Below are positions 1 through 9,375 of a stretch of DNA of 64,000 bases, one piece after another. Each line of letters opens with the position of its first letter. Positions within the stretch are counted from its first letter, which is position 1. Location of the stretch: the NCBI RefSeq assembly GCF_051014685.1, contig NW_027479261.1, positions 62,001 through 126,000 of the forward strand, read 5' to 3'. The position numbers and the translations under genes are program-made. The notes beneath the pieces are model-generated. The model saw nothing but the letters and a program-made list of their open reading frames with translations. It ran no database searches and had not been told where the DNA came from. Origin of the DNA: Ptiloglossa arizonensis (taxonomy: Eukaryota > Arthropoda > Insecta > Hymenoptera > Colletidae).

Positions 1-383
1 CAGGAGGAATTTTTGGGATGGGTCAATCCGTTCGCGAGATGTGGGAATTTGAAGCCAAGAAATGGTTGAGAACGCAAAAATTTGTTCGCAATTCTGCTGC
101 TCCAAACGTTTAACCAAAATGGCCTAGGGAAAGAATACACATACCTTTGTAATCGGGCGAGTTTATACTTTCAGATGCAATAGGAATTTTTGGGTTAGGT
201 CAATCCGTTCGCGAGATATGGAAGTTTGAAGCTAAGAAATGGTTGAGAAGGCACAAAATTTTTCGCAATTCTGCTGGTCCAAACGCTTAACCAGAAAGGC
301 CTAGGGAAAAAATACACATACCGCTGTAATCGTGCGAGTTTCTACTTTCAGACGCAACAGGAATTTTTGGGTTATGTCAATCC

Positions 384-400
384 GTTCGCGAGATATGGGA
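384..400 (+). other. CENP-B-box-like element, box 1 (example copy)
   Basis: The 17 bases read GTTCGCGAGATATGGGA. Against the nine essential positions of the mammalian CENP-B box (TTCG, then A, then CGGG, in the pattern NTTCGNNNNANNCGGGN), eight match; the only mismatch is T for the C that opens CGGG. Against the full consensus, 11 of 17 match. The element recurs at the same place in almost every monomer, about 24 bp after the GGAAT landmark. Subtypes alter it: TTCGAGAG, TTCACGAG, TTTGCGAG, TTCGCCAG, TTCGTGAG, GATGTGGG and GATATGGAAG. Binding by a CENP-B-like protein is inference. A rough uniform-base estimate for an 8-of-9 match on either strand of a random 177-mer is about 4%, so the match is suggestive only. 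Confidence 0.45.
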
Positions 401-429
401 GTTTGAATCCAAGAAATGGTTGAGAAGGC

Positions 430-440
430 AAAAAATTTTT
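430..440. other. A-tract/T-tract junction (A6T5), example copy
   Basis: An A6T5 run, flanked by GGC and CGC, sits about 70 bp into the monomer and contains the 10-bp perfect palindrome AAAAATTTTT. Versions of it (CAAATTTTTCG, AAAATTTTTCG, TAAATTTTTCG) occur in nearly every monomer, so it recurs every 177 bp. AnTn runs are intrinsically bent and disfavour nucleosome wrapping. A role in phasing nucleosomes on the array is inference. Subtypes alter it, for example ATATTACCC at about 967 and ATTTTACGC at about 13,880. Confidence 0.6.
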
Positions 441-495
441 CGCAATTCTGCTGCTCCAAACGCTTAACCAGAATGGGCTAGGGAAAAAATGCACA

Positions 496-512
496 TACCG
501 TTGTAATCGGGC
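496..512 (+). other. CENP-B-box-like element, box 2 (example copy)
   Basis: The 17 bases read TACCGTTGTAATCGGGC. They match 12 of 17 positions of the full mammalian CENP-B box consensus and seven of the nine essential ones (CG, A and CGGG kept, the first TT replaced by AC). The element starts 112 bp after box 1 in the same orientation and 65 bp before box 1 of the next monomer. Several subtypes damage the CGGG end: ATCGTGCGAG, ATCCTGCGAG, ATCCAGCGAG and ATCGCGCGAG. A common variant has GTTGAAATC. A seven-of-nine match alone would be expected by chance fairly often, so this is weaker evidence than box 1. Confidence 0.35.
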
Positions 513-515
513 GAG

Positions 516-528
516 TTTCTACTTTCAG
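516..528 (+). other. Pyrimidine-rich stretch ending TTTCAG (3' splice-site-like), example copy
   Basis: TTTCTACTTTCAG followed by A occurs in nearly every monomer, just after box 2. It looks like a eukaryotic 3' splice site (pyrimidine tract plus CAG). Its strong conservation is equally explained by homogenisation of the repeat. No matching intron or exon structure is visible, so this records a sequence property and is not a call of a functional site. Confidence 0.25.
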
Positions 529-1260
529 ATGCAATAGGAATTTTTGGGTTAGGTCAATCCGTTCGCGAGATATGGAAGTTTGAAGCTAAGAAATGGTTGA
601 GAAGAGAATAAATTTTTCGCATTTCTGCTGCTCCAAACGCTGAACCGGAATGGCCTAGGGAGAAAATGCACATACCGTTGTAATCGGGCGAGTTTCTACT
701 TTCAGATGCAATAGGAATTTTTGGGTTAGGTCAATCCGTTCGCGAGATATGGGAGGTTGAAGCCAAGAAATGGTTGAGAAGGCAAAAAGTTTTTCGCAAT
801 TCTGCTGATCCAAATGCTTAACCAGATTGGCCTAGGGAAAAAATACACATACCGTTGTAATCGGGCGAGTTTCTACTTTCAGATGCAATAGGAATTTTTG
901 GGTTACGTCAATCCGTTCGCGAGGTATGGGAGTTTGAAACTAAGAAATGGTTGAGGAGAGAATAAATATTACCCAATTCTGCTGATCCAAACGCTTAACC
1001 AGAATGGTATAGGGAAAAAATACGCATACCGTTGTAATCGGGCGAGTTTCTACTTTCAGACGCAGCAGGAATTTTTGGGTTTGGTCAATCCTTTCGCGAG
1101 ATATGGGACTTTGGAGCTAAGGAGTGGTGGAGAAGACAACAAATTTTTCACAATTCTGTTGCTCCAAACGCGAAACCAGAATGGCCTAGGGCAAAAGTAC
1201 ACATACCGTTGTAATCGGGCGAGTTTCTACTTTCAGACGCAGGAGGAATTTTTGGGATGG

Positions 1261-2841
1261 GTCAATCCGTTCGCGAGATATGGAAGTTTGAAGCTAAGAA
1301 ATGGTTGAGAAGGCACAAAATTTTTCGCAATTCTGCTGGTCCAAACGCTTAACCAGAAAGGCCTAGGGAAAAAATACACATACCGCTGTAATCGTGCGAG
1401 TTTCTACTTTCAGACGCAACAGGAATTTTTGGGTTATGTCAATCCGTTCGCGAGATATGGGAGTTTGAATCCAAGAAATGGTTGAGAAGGCAAAAAATTT
1501 TTCGCAATTCTGCTGCTCCAAACGTTTAACCAGAATGGGCTAGGGAAAAAATGCACATACCGTTGTAATCGGGCGAGTTTCTACTTTCAGATGCAATAGG
1601 AATTTTTGGGTTAGGTCAATCCGTTCGCGAGATATGGAAGTTTGAAGCTAAGAAATGGTTGAGAAGAGAATAAATTTTTCGCATTTCTGCTGCTCCAAAC
1701 GCTGAACCGGAATGGCCTAGGGAGAAAATGCACATACCGTTGTAATCGGGCGAGTTTCTACTTTCAGATGCAATAGGAATTTTTGGGTTAGGTCAATCCG
1801 TTCGCGAGATATGGGAGGTTGAAGCCAAGAAATGGTTGAGAAGGCAAAAAGTTTTTCGCAATTCTGCTGATCCAAATGCTTAACCAGATTGGCCTAGGGA
1901 AAAAATACACATACCGTTGTAATCGGGCGAGTTTCTACTTTCAGACGCAGGAGGAATTTTTGGGATGGGTCAATCCGTTCGCGAGATGTGGGAATTTGAA
2001 GCCAAGAAATGGTTGAGAACGCAAAAATTTTTTCGCAATTCTGCTGCTCCAAACGTTTAACCAAAATGGCCTAGGGAAAGATTACACATACCTTTGTAAT
2101 CGTGCGAGTTTATACTTTCAGACTCAACAGGAATCTTTGGGTTATGTCAATCCGTTCGCGAGATGTGGGACTTTGAAGGCAAGAAATGGTTGACGGGGCA
2201 AAAAATTTTTCGCAATTCTGCTGCTCCAAACGCGAAACCAGAATGGCCTCGGGAAAAAGTACACATACCGTTGTAATCGGGCGAGTTTCTACTTTCAGAT
2301 GCAATAGGAATTTTTGGGTTAGGTCAATCCGTTCGAGAGATATGGTAGTTTGAAGCCAAGAAATGGTTGACAAGACAACAAATTTTTCGCACTTCTGCTG
2401 CTCCAATCGCTTAACCAGAATGGCCTAGGGAAAAAATACGCATACCGTTGTAATCGGGCGAGTTTCTACTTTCAGACGCAGCAGGAATTTTTGGGTTTGG
2501 TCAATCCGTTCGCGAGATATGGACTTTGAAGCTAAGGAGTGGTTGAGAAGACAACAAATTTTTCGCAATTCTGCTGCTCCAAACGCTTAACCAGGATGGC
2601 ATAGGGAAAAAATACACATACCGTTGTAATCGGGCGAGTTTCTACTTTCAGACGCAACAGGAATTTTTGGGTTGGGTAAATCCGTTCGCGAGATATGGGA
2701 GTTTGAAGCCAAGAAATGGTTGAGAAGGCACAAAATTTTTCGCAATTCTGCTGGTCCAAACGCTTAACCAGAAAGGCCTAGGGAAAAAATACACATACCG
2801 CTGTAATCGTGCGAGTTTCTACTTTCAGACGCAACAGGAAT
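1261..2841. repeat. 9-monomer block, copy 1 of duplication spaced 12 monomers
   Basis: This matches 3,384-4,964 at a spacing of 2,123 bp (12 x 177 minus 1). It includes the monomers with GGAATCTTTGGG, the TTCGAGAG box-1 variant, the 1-bp deletion at about 2,521 and GGGTAAATCC. It starts inside a monomer whose first ~30 bp come from the GGGATGGGTC subtype and whose remainder comes from the GATATGGAAG subtype, which marks an unequal-exchange junction. Confidence 0.8.
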
Positions 2842-4066
2842 TTGTGGGTTACGTCAATCCGTTCGCGAGATATGGGAGTATGAAGCCAAGAAATGGTTGA
2901 CAGGGCAAAAAATTTTTCGCAATTCTGCTGATCCAAACGCTTAACCAGAATGGCCTAGGGAAAAAATACACGTACCGTTGTAATCGGGCGAGTTTCCACT
3001 TTCAGATGCAATAGGAATTTTTGGGTTAGGTCAATCCGTTCGCGAGATATGGGAGTTTGAAGCTAAGAAATGGTTGAGAAGAGAGTAAATTTTTCGCAAT
3101 TCTGTTGCTCCAAACGCTTAACCAGAATGGCCTAGGGTAAAAATGCACATACCGTTGTTATCGGGCGAGTTTCTACTTTCAGACCCAGGAGGAATTTTTG
3201 GGATGGGTCAATCCGTTCGCGAGATGTGGGAATTTGAAGCCAAGAAATGGTTGAGAACGCAAAAATTTTTTCGCAATTCTGCTGCTCCAAACGTTTAACC
3301 AAAATGGCCTAGGGAAAGAATACACATACCTTTGTAATCGGGCGAGTTTATACTTTCAGATGCAATAGGAATTTTTGGGTTAGGTCAATCCGTTCGCGAG
3401 ATATGGAAGTTTGAAGCTAAGAAATGGTTGAGAAGGCACAAAATTTTTCGCAATTCTGCTGGTCCAAACGCTTAACCAGAAAGGCCTAGGGAAAAAATAC
3501 ACATACCGCTGTAATCGTGCGAGTTTCTACTTTCAGACGCAACAGGAATTTTTGGGTTATGTCAATCCGTTCGCGAGATATGGGAGTTTGAATCCAAGAA
3601 ATGGTTGAGAAGGCAAAAAATTTTTCGCAATTCTGCTGCTCCAAACGCTTAACCAGAATGGGCTAGGGAAAAAATGCACATACCGTTGTAATCGGGCGAG
3701 TTTCTACTTTCAGATGCAATAGGAATTTTTGGGTTAGGTCAATCCGTTCGCGAGATATGGAAGTTTGAAGCTAAGAAATGGTTGAGAAGAGAATAAATTT
3801 TTCGCATTTCTGCTGCTCCAAACGCTGAACCGGAATGGCCTAGGGAGAAAATGCACATACCGTTGTAATCGGGCGAGTTTCTACTTTCAGATGCAATAGG
3901 AATTTTTGGGTTAGGTCAATCCGTTCGCGAGATATGGGAGGTTGAAGCCAAGAAATGGTTGAGAAGGCAAAAAGTTTTTCGCAATTCTGCTGATCCAAAT
4001 GCTTAACCAGATTGGCCTAGGGAAAAAATACACATACCGTTGTAATCGGGCGAGTTTCTACTTTCA
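2834..4066. repeat. 7-monomer block, copy 1 of duplication spaced 15 monomers
   Basis: This matches 5,488-6,720 at a spacing of 2,654 bp (15 x 177 minus 1). It starts at the GGAATTTGTGGG monomer and runs through GAGAGTAAAT, GTTGTTATCGGG and GACCCAGGAGG. It overlaps the 12-spaced block above, so the same monomers were used in more than one duplication. Confidence 0.75.
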
Positions 4067-4964
4067 GACGCAGGAGGAATTTTTGGGATGGGTCAATCCG
4101 TTCGCGAGATGTGGGAATTTGAAGCCAAGAAATGGTTGAGAACGCAAAAATTTTTTCGCAATTCTGCTGCTCCAAACGTTTAACCAAAATGGCCTACGGA
4201 AAGATTACACATACCTTTGTAATCGTGCGAGTTTATACTTTCAGACTCAACAGGAATCTTTGGGTTATGTCAATCCGTTCGCGAGATGTGGGACTTTGAA
4301 GGCAAGAAATGGTTGACGGGGCAAAAAATTTTTCGCAATTCTGCTGCTCCAAACGCGAAACCAGAATGGCCTCGGGAAAAAGTACACATACCGTTGTAAT
4401 CGGGCGAGTTTCTACTTTCAGATGCAATAGGAATTTTTGGGTTAGGTCAATCCGTTCGAGAGATATGGTAGTTTGAAGCCAAGAAATGGTTGACTAGACA
4501 ACAAATTTTTCGCACTTCTGCTGCTCCAATCGCTTAACCAGAATGGCCTAGGGAAAAAATACGCATACCGTTGTAATCGGGCGAGTTTCTACTTTCAGAC
4601 GCAGCAGGAATTTTTGGGTTTGGTCAATCCGTTCGCGAGATATGGACTTTGAAGCTAAGGAGTGGTTGAGAAGACAACAAATTTTTCGCAATTCTGCTGC
4701 TCCAAACGCTTAACCAGGATGGCATAGGGAAAAAATACACATACCGTTGTAATCGGGCGAGTTTCTACTTTCAGACGCAACAGGAATTTTTGGGTTGGGT
4801 AAATCCGTTCGCGAGATATGGGAGTTTGAAGCCAAGAAATGGTTGAGAAGGCACAAAATTTTTCGCAATTCTGCTGGTCCAAACGCTTAACCAGAAAGGC
4901 CTAGGGAAAAAATACACATACCGCTGTAATCGTGCGAGTTTCTACTTTCAGACGCAACAGGAAT
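3384..4964. repeat. 9-monomer block, copy 2 of duplication spaced 12 monomers
   Basis: This is near-identical to 1,261-2,841, including the shared 1-bp deletion at about 4,644. Differences include GCCTACGGAAAG at about 4,193 and GGTTGACTAGAC at about 4,489. After it the array continues with the GTTATGTC/GAATCC subtype, where copy 1 continues with GGAATTTGTGGG. Confidence 0.8.
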
Positions 4965-6014
4965 TTTTGGGTTATGTCAATCCGTTCGCGAGATATGGGA
5001 GTTTGAATCCAAGAAATGGTTGAGAAGGCAAAAAATTTTTCGCAATTCTGCTGCTCCAAACGCTTAACCAGAATGGGCTAGGGAAAAAATGCACATACCG
5101 TTGTAATAGGGCGAGTTTCTACTTTCAGATGCAATAGGAATTTTTGGGTTAGGTCAATCCGTTCGCGAGATATGGGAGTTTGAAGCTAAGAAATGGTTGA
5201 GAAGAGAACAAGTTTTTTGCAATTCTGCTGCTCCAAACGCTTAACCAGAATGGCCTAGGGAAAAAATGCACATACCGTTGTAATCGGGCGAGTTTCTACT
5301 TTCAGACGCAATAGGAATTTTTGGGTTAGGTCAATCCGTTCGCGAGATATGGGAGTTTGAAGCCAAGAAATGGTTGAGAACGCAAAAAATTTTTCGCATT
5401 TCTGCTGCTCCAAATGCTTAACCAGAAAGGCCTAGGGAGAAAATACACATACCGTTGTAATCCTGCGAGTTTCTACTTTCAGACGAAACAGGAATTTGTG
5501 GGTTACGTCAATCCGTTCGCGAGATATGGGAGTATGAAGCCAAGAAATGGTTGACAGGGCAAAAAATTTTTCGCAATTCTGCTGATCCAAACGCTTAACC
5601 AGAATGGCCTAGGGAAAAAATACACATACCGTTGTAATCGGGCGAGTTTCCACTTTCAGATGCAATAGGAATTTTTGGGTTAGGTCAATCCGTTCGCGAG
5701 ATATGGGAGTTTGAAGCTAAGAAATGGTTGAGAAGAGAGTAAATTTTTCGCAATTCTGTTGCTCCAAACGCTTAACCAGAATGGCCTAGGGTAAAAATGC
5801 ACATACCGTTGTTATCGGGCGAGTTTCTACTTTCAGACCCAGGAGGAATTTTTGGGATGGGTCAATCCGTTCGCGAGATGTGGGAATTTGAAGCCAAGAA
5901 ATGGTTGAGAACGCAAAAATTTTTTCGCAATGCTGCTGCTCCAAACGTTTAACCAAAATGGCCTAGGGAAAGAATACACATACCTTTGTAATCGGGCGAG
6001 TTTATACTTTCAGA
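4018..6014. repeat. 11-monomer block, copy 1 of duplication spaced 30 monomers
   Basis: This matches 9,326-11,319 at a spacing of about 5,307 bp (30 x 177 minus about 3). It carries the unusual GAGAACAAGTTTTTTGC monomer (about 5,210) and the GTTGTAATCCTGCGAG box-2 variant (about 5,452) in the same order. Confidence 0.75.
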
Positions 6015-6720
6015 TGCAATAGGAATTTTTGGGTTAGGTCAATCCGTTCGCGAGATATGGAAGTTTGAAGCTAAGAAATGGTTGAGAAGGCACAAAATTT
6101 TTCGCAATTCTGCTGGTCCAAACGCTTAACCAGAAAGGCCTAGGGAAAAAATACACATACCGCTGTAATCGTGCGAGTTTCTACTTTCAGACGCAACAGG
6201 AATTTTTGGGTTATGTCAATCCGTTCGCGAGATATGGGAGTTTGAATCCAAGAAATGGTTGAGAAGGAAAAAAATTTTTCGCAATTCTGCTGCTCCAAAC
6301 GCTTAACCAGAATGGGCTAGGGAAAAAATGCACATACCGTTGTAATCGGGCGAGTTTCTACTTTCAGATGCAATAGGAATTTTTGGGTTAGGTCAATCCG
6401 TTCGCGAGATATGGAAGTTTGAAGCTAAGAAATGGTTGAGAAGAGAATAAATTTTTCGCATTTCTGCTGCTCCAAACGCTGAACCGGAATGGCCTAGGGA
6501 GAAAATGCACATACCGTTGTAATCGGGCGAGTTTCTACTTTCAGATGCAATAGGAATTTTTGGGTTAGGTCAATCCGTTCGCGAGATATGGGAGGTTGAA
6601 GCCAAGAAATGGTTGAGAAGGCAAAAAGTTTTTCGCAATTCTGCTGATCCAAATGCTTAACCAGATTGGCCTAGGGAAAAAATACACATACCGTTGTAAT
6701 CGGGCGAGTTTCTACTTTCA
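5488..6720. repeat. 7-monomer block, copy 2 of duplication spaced 15 monomers
   Basis: This matches 2,834-4,066, sharing GGAATTTGTGGG, GAGAGTAAAT, GTTGTTATCGGG and GACCCAGGAGG. It differs by TACACATACCG against TACACGTACCG in copy 1 and by the GATGCAATAGG ending where copy 1 ends GACGCAGGAGG. Confidence 0.75.
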
Positions 6721-7117
6721 GATGCAATAGGAATTTTTGGGTTACGTCAATCCGTTCGCGAGGTATGGGAGTTTGAAACTAAGAAATGGTTGAGGAGAGA
6801 ATAAATATTACCCAATTCTGCTGATCCAAACGCTTAACCAGAATGGTATAGGGAAAAAATACGCATACCGTTGTAATCGGGCGAGTTTCTACTTTCAGAC
6901 GCAGCAGGAATTTTTGGGTTTGGTCAATCCGTTCGCGAGATATGGGACTTTGGAGCTAAGGAGTGGTGGAGAAGACAACAAATTTTTCACAATTCTGTTG
7001 CTCCAAACGCGAAACCAGAATGGCCTAGGGCAAAAGTACACATACCGTTGTAATCGGGCGAGTTTCTACTTTCAGACGCAGGAGGAATTTTTGGGATGGG
7101 TCAATCCGTTCGCGAGA
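5840..7117. repeat. 7-monomer block, copy 2 of duplication spaced 33 monomers
   Basis: This matches 1-1,278 in subtype order and in nearly every base. A private change is AATGCTGCT near 5,929, and CCGTTCGCG is intact where copy 1 has CCTTTCGCG. It is followed by the GATGTGGGAATTTG monomer at 7,084 and not by the chimeric monomer that follows copy 1. Confidence 0.8.
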
Positions 7118-8002
7118 TGTGGGAATTTGAAGCCAAGAAATGGTTGAGAACGCAAAAATTTTTTCGCAATTCTGCTGCTCCAAACGTTTAACCAAAATGG
7201 CCTAGGGAAAGATTACACATACCTTTGTAATCGTGCGAGTTTATACTTTCAGACTCAACAGGAATCTTTGGGTTATGTCCATCCGTTCGCGAGATGTGGG
7301 ACTTTGAAGGCAAGAAATGGTTGACGGGGCAAAAAATTTTTCGCAATTCTGCTGCTCCAAACGCGAAACCAGAATGGCCTCGGGAAAAAGTACACATACC
7401 GTTGTAATCGGGCGAGTTTCTACTTTCAGATGCAATAGGAATTTTTGGGTTAGGTCAATCCGTTCGAGAGATATGGTAGTTTGAAGCCAAGAAATGGTTG
7501 ACAAGACAACAAATTTTTCGCACTTCTGCTGCTCCAATCGCTTAACCAGAATGGCCTAGGGAAAAAATACGCATACCGTTGTAATCGGGCGAGTTTCTAC
7601 TTTCAGACGCAGCAGGAATTTTTGGGTTTGGTCAATCCGTTCGCGAGATATGGACTTTGAAGCTAAGGAGTGGTTGAGAAGACAACAAATTTTTCGCAAT
7701 TCTGCTGCTCCAAACGCTTAACCAGGATGGCATAGGGAAAAAATACACATACCGTTGTAATCGGGCGAGTTTCTACTTTCAGACGCAACAGGAATTTTTG
7801 GGTTGGGTAAATCCGTTCGCGAGATATGGGAGTTTGAAGCCAAGAAATGGTTGAGAAGGCACAAAATTTTTCGCAATTCTGCTGGTCCAAACGCTTAACC
7901 AGAAAGGCCTAGGGAAAAAATACACATACCGCTGTAATCGTGCGAGTTTCTACTTTCAGACGCAACAGGAATTTTTGGGTTATGTCAATCCGTTCGCGAG
8001 AT

Positions 8003-9375
8003 ATGGAAGTTTGAAGCTAAGAAATGGTTGAGAAGAGAATAAATTTTTCGCATTTCTGCTGCTCCAAACGCTGAACCGGAATGGCCTAGGGAAAAAATGC
8101 ACATACCGTTGTAATCGGGCGAGTTTCTACTTTCAGATGCAATAGGAATTTTTGGGTTAGGTCAATCCGTTCGCGAGATATGGGAGGTTGAAGCCAAGAA
8201 ATGGTTGAGAAGGCAAAAAGTTTTTCGCAATTCTGCTGATCCAAATGCTTAAGCAGATGGGCCTAGGGAAAAAATACACATACCGTTGTAATCGGGCGAG
8301 TTTCTACTTTCAGATGCAATAGGAATTTTTGGGTTACGTCAATCCGTTCGCGAGGTATGGGAGTTTGAAGCTAAGAAATGGTTGAGGAGAGAATAAATAT
8401 TACCCAATTCTGCTGCTCCAAACGCTTAACCAGAATGGTATAGGGAAAAAATACGCATACCGTTGTAATCGGGCGAGTTTCTACTTTCAGACGCAGCAGG
8501 AATTTTTGGGTTTGGTCAATCTGTTCGCGAGATATGGGACTTTGAAGCTAAGGAGTGGTGGAGAATACAACAAATTTTTCGCAATTCTGCTGCTCCAAAC
8601 GCTTAACCAGAAAGACCTAGGGAAAAAAAACACATACCGTTGTAATCGGGCAAGTTTCTACTTTCAGATGCAATACGAATTTTTTGGTTAGGTCAATCCG
8701 ATCGCGTGACATGGGAGTTTGAAGCTAAGAAATGTTTGAGAAGGCAACAAATTTTTCGCAATTCTGCTGCTCCAAACGCGAAACCAGAATGGCCTAAGGA
8801 AAAAGTACACATACCGTTGTAATCGGGCGAGTTTCTACTTTCAGACGCAAAAGGAATTTTTGGGATGGGTCAATCCGTTCGCGAGATGTGGGAATTTGAA
8901 GCCAAGAAATGGTTGAGAACGCAAAAAATTTTTCGCAATTCTGCTGCTCCAAACGCTTAACCAAAATGGCCTAGGGAAAGAATACACATACCTTTGTAAT
9001 CGTGCGAGTTTATTCTTTCAGACGCAGCAGGAATTTTTGGGTTATGTCAATCCGTTCGCGAGATATGGGAGTTTGAAGGCAAGAAATGGGTGACAAGGCA
9101 AAAAATTTTTCGCAATTCTGCTGCTCCAAACGCGAACCCAGAATGGACTCGGGAAAAAGTACACATACCGTTGTAATCGGGCGAGTTTCTACTTTCAGAT
9201 GCAATAGGAATTTTTGTGTTAGGTCAATCCGTTCGAGAGATATGGACTTTGACGCTAAGGAGTGGTTGAGAAGACAACAAATTTTTCGCAATTCTGCTGC
9301 TCCAAACGCTTAACCAGGATGGCATAGGGAAAAAATACACATACCGTTGTAATCGGGCGAGTTTCTACTTTCAGA
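8003..9375. repeat. 8-monomer block, copy 1 of duplication spaced 24 monomers
   Basis: This matches 12,248-13,620 at a spacing of 4,245 bp (24 x 177 minus 3). It contains a run of rare variants: GTCAATCTGTTCGCG, GGAGAATACAAC, an A8 run (GGGAAAAAAAACAC), and a diverged monomer with CGAATTTTTTGG and CCGATCGCGTGACATGGG that destroys box 1. Confidence 0.85.
8676..8852 (+). repeat. Diverged monomer lacking box 1
   Basis: This monomer reads CGAATTTTTTGGTTAGG, CCGATCGCGTGACATGGG and AAATGTTTGAGAAGGCAAC. The box 1 core TTCG is changed to ATCG and CGAGA to CGTGA, so only part of the CENP-B-like pattern is left. It is among the most altered monomers in the window. A sister copy lies at about 12,921 in the duplicated block. 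Confidence 0.7.

Larger units (their letters stand above)
360..536 (+). repeat. Reference class A monomer (177 bp)
   Basis: This is a complete monomer typical of class A. In order it holds the GGAATTTTTGGG start, GTCAATCCG, box 1 (384-400), GGGAGTTTGAA, the class-diagnostic AAGAAATGGTTGAGAAGG, an A6T5 junction (430-440), CGCAATTCTGCTGCTCC, CGCTTAACC, CTAGGG, box 2 (496-512) and a pyrimidine-rich TTTCTACTTTCAG (516-528). In the frame that runs through the whole repeat, class A carries TGA in the diagnostic segment. Many copies also carry TAG at the monomer junction (GATGCAATAGG). Sub-variants of class A differ after GGTTGA: GAAGGCACAAAA, GAAGAGAATAAA, CAAGACAACAAA, GAGGGCAAAAAA and GAACGCAAAAAT. 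Confidence 0.9.
1..1278. repeat. 7-monomer block, copy 1 of duplication spaced 33 monomers
   Basis: Seven monomers and the start of an eighth match 5,840-7,117 at a spacing of 5,839 bp (33 x 177 minus 2). The subtype order is the same in both. Differences are few, for example AATTTGTTCGC at about 79 and CCTTTCGCG at about 1,091 in this copy. The left end is cut by the window edge. It ends where GATATGGAAG replaces GATGTGGGAA. Confidence 0.8.

Noticed and set aside
7188..7397. Short minus-strand frame with recurring CTFSRGHSGFAFGAAELRK-type text, also at 15,856 and 17,272, as a small cysteine-containing peptide gene
   Set aside because: It is a third reading of the same monomers, open only where the CGCTTAACC segment is replaced by CGCGAAACC or nearby stops are lost. 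There is no independent evidence of coding.
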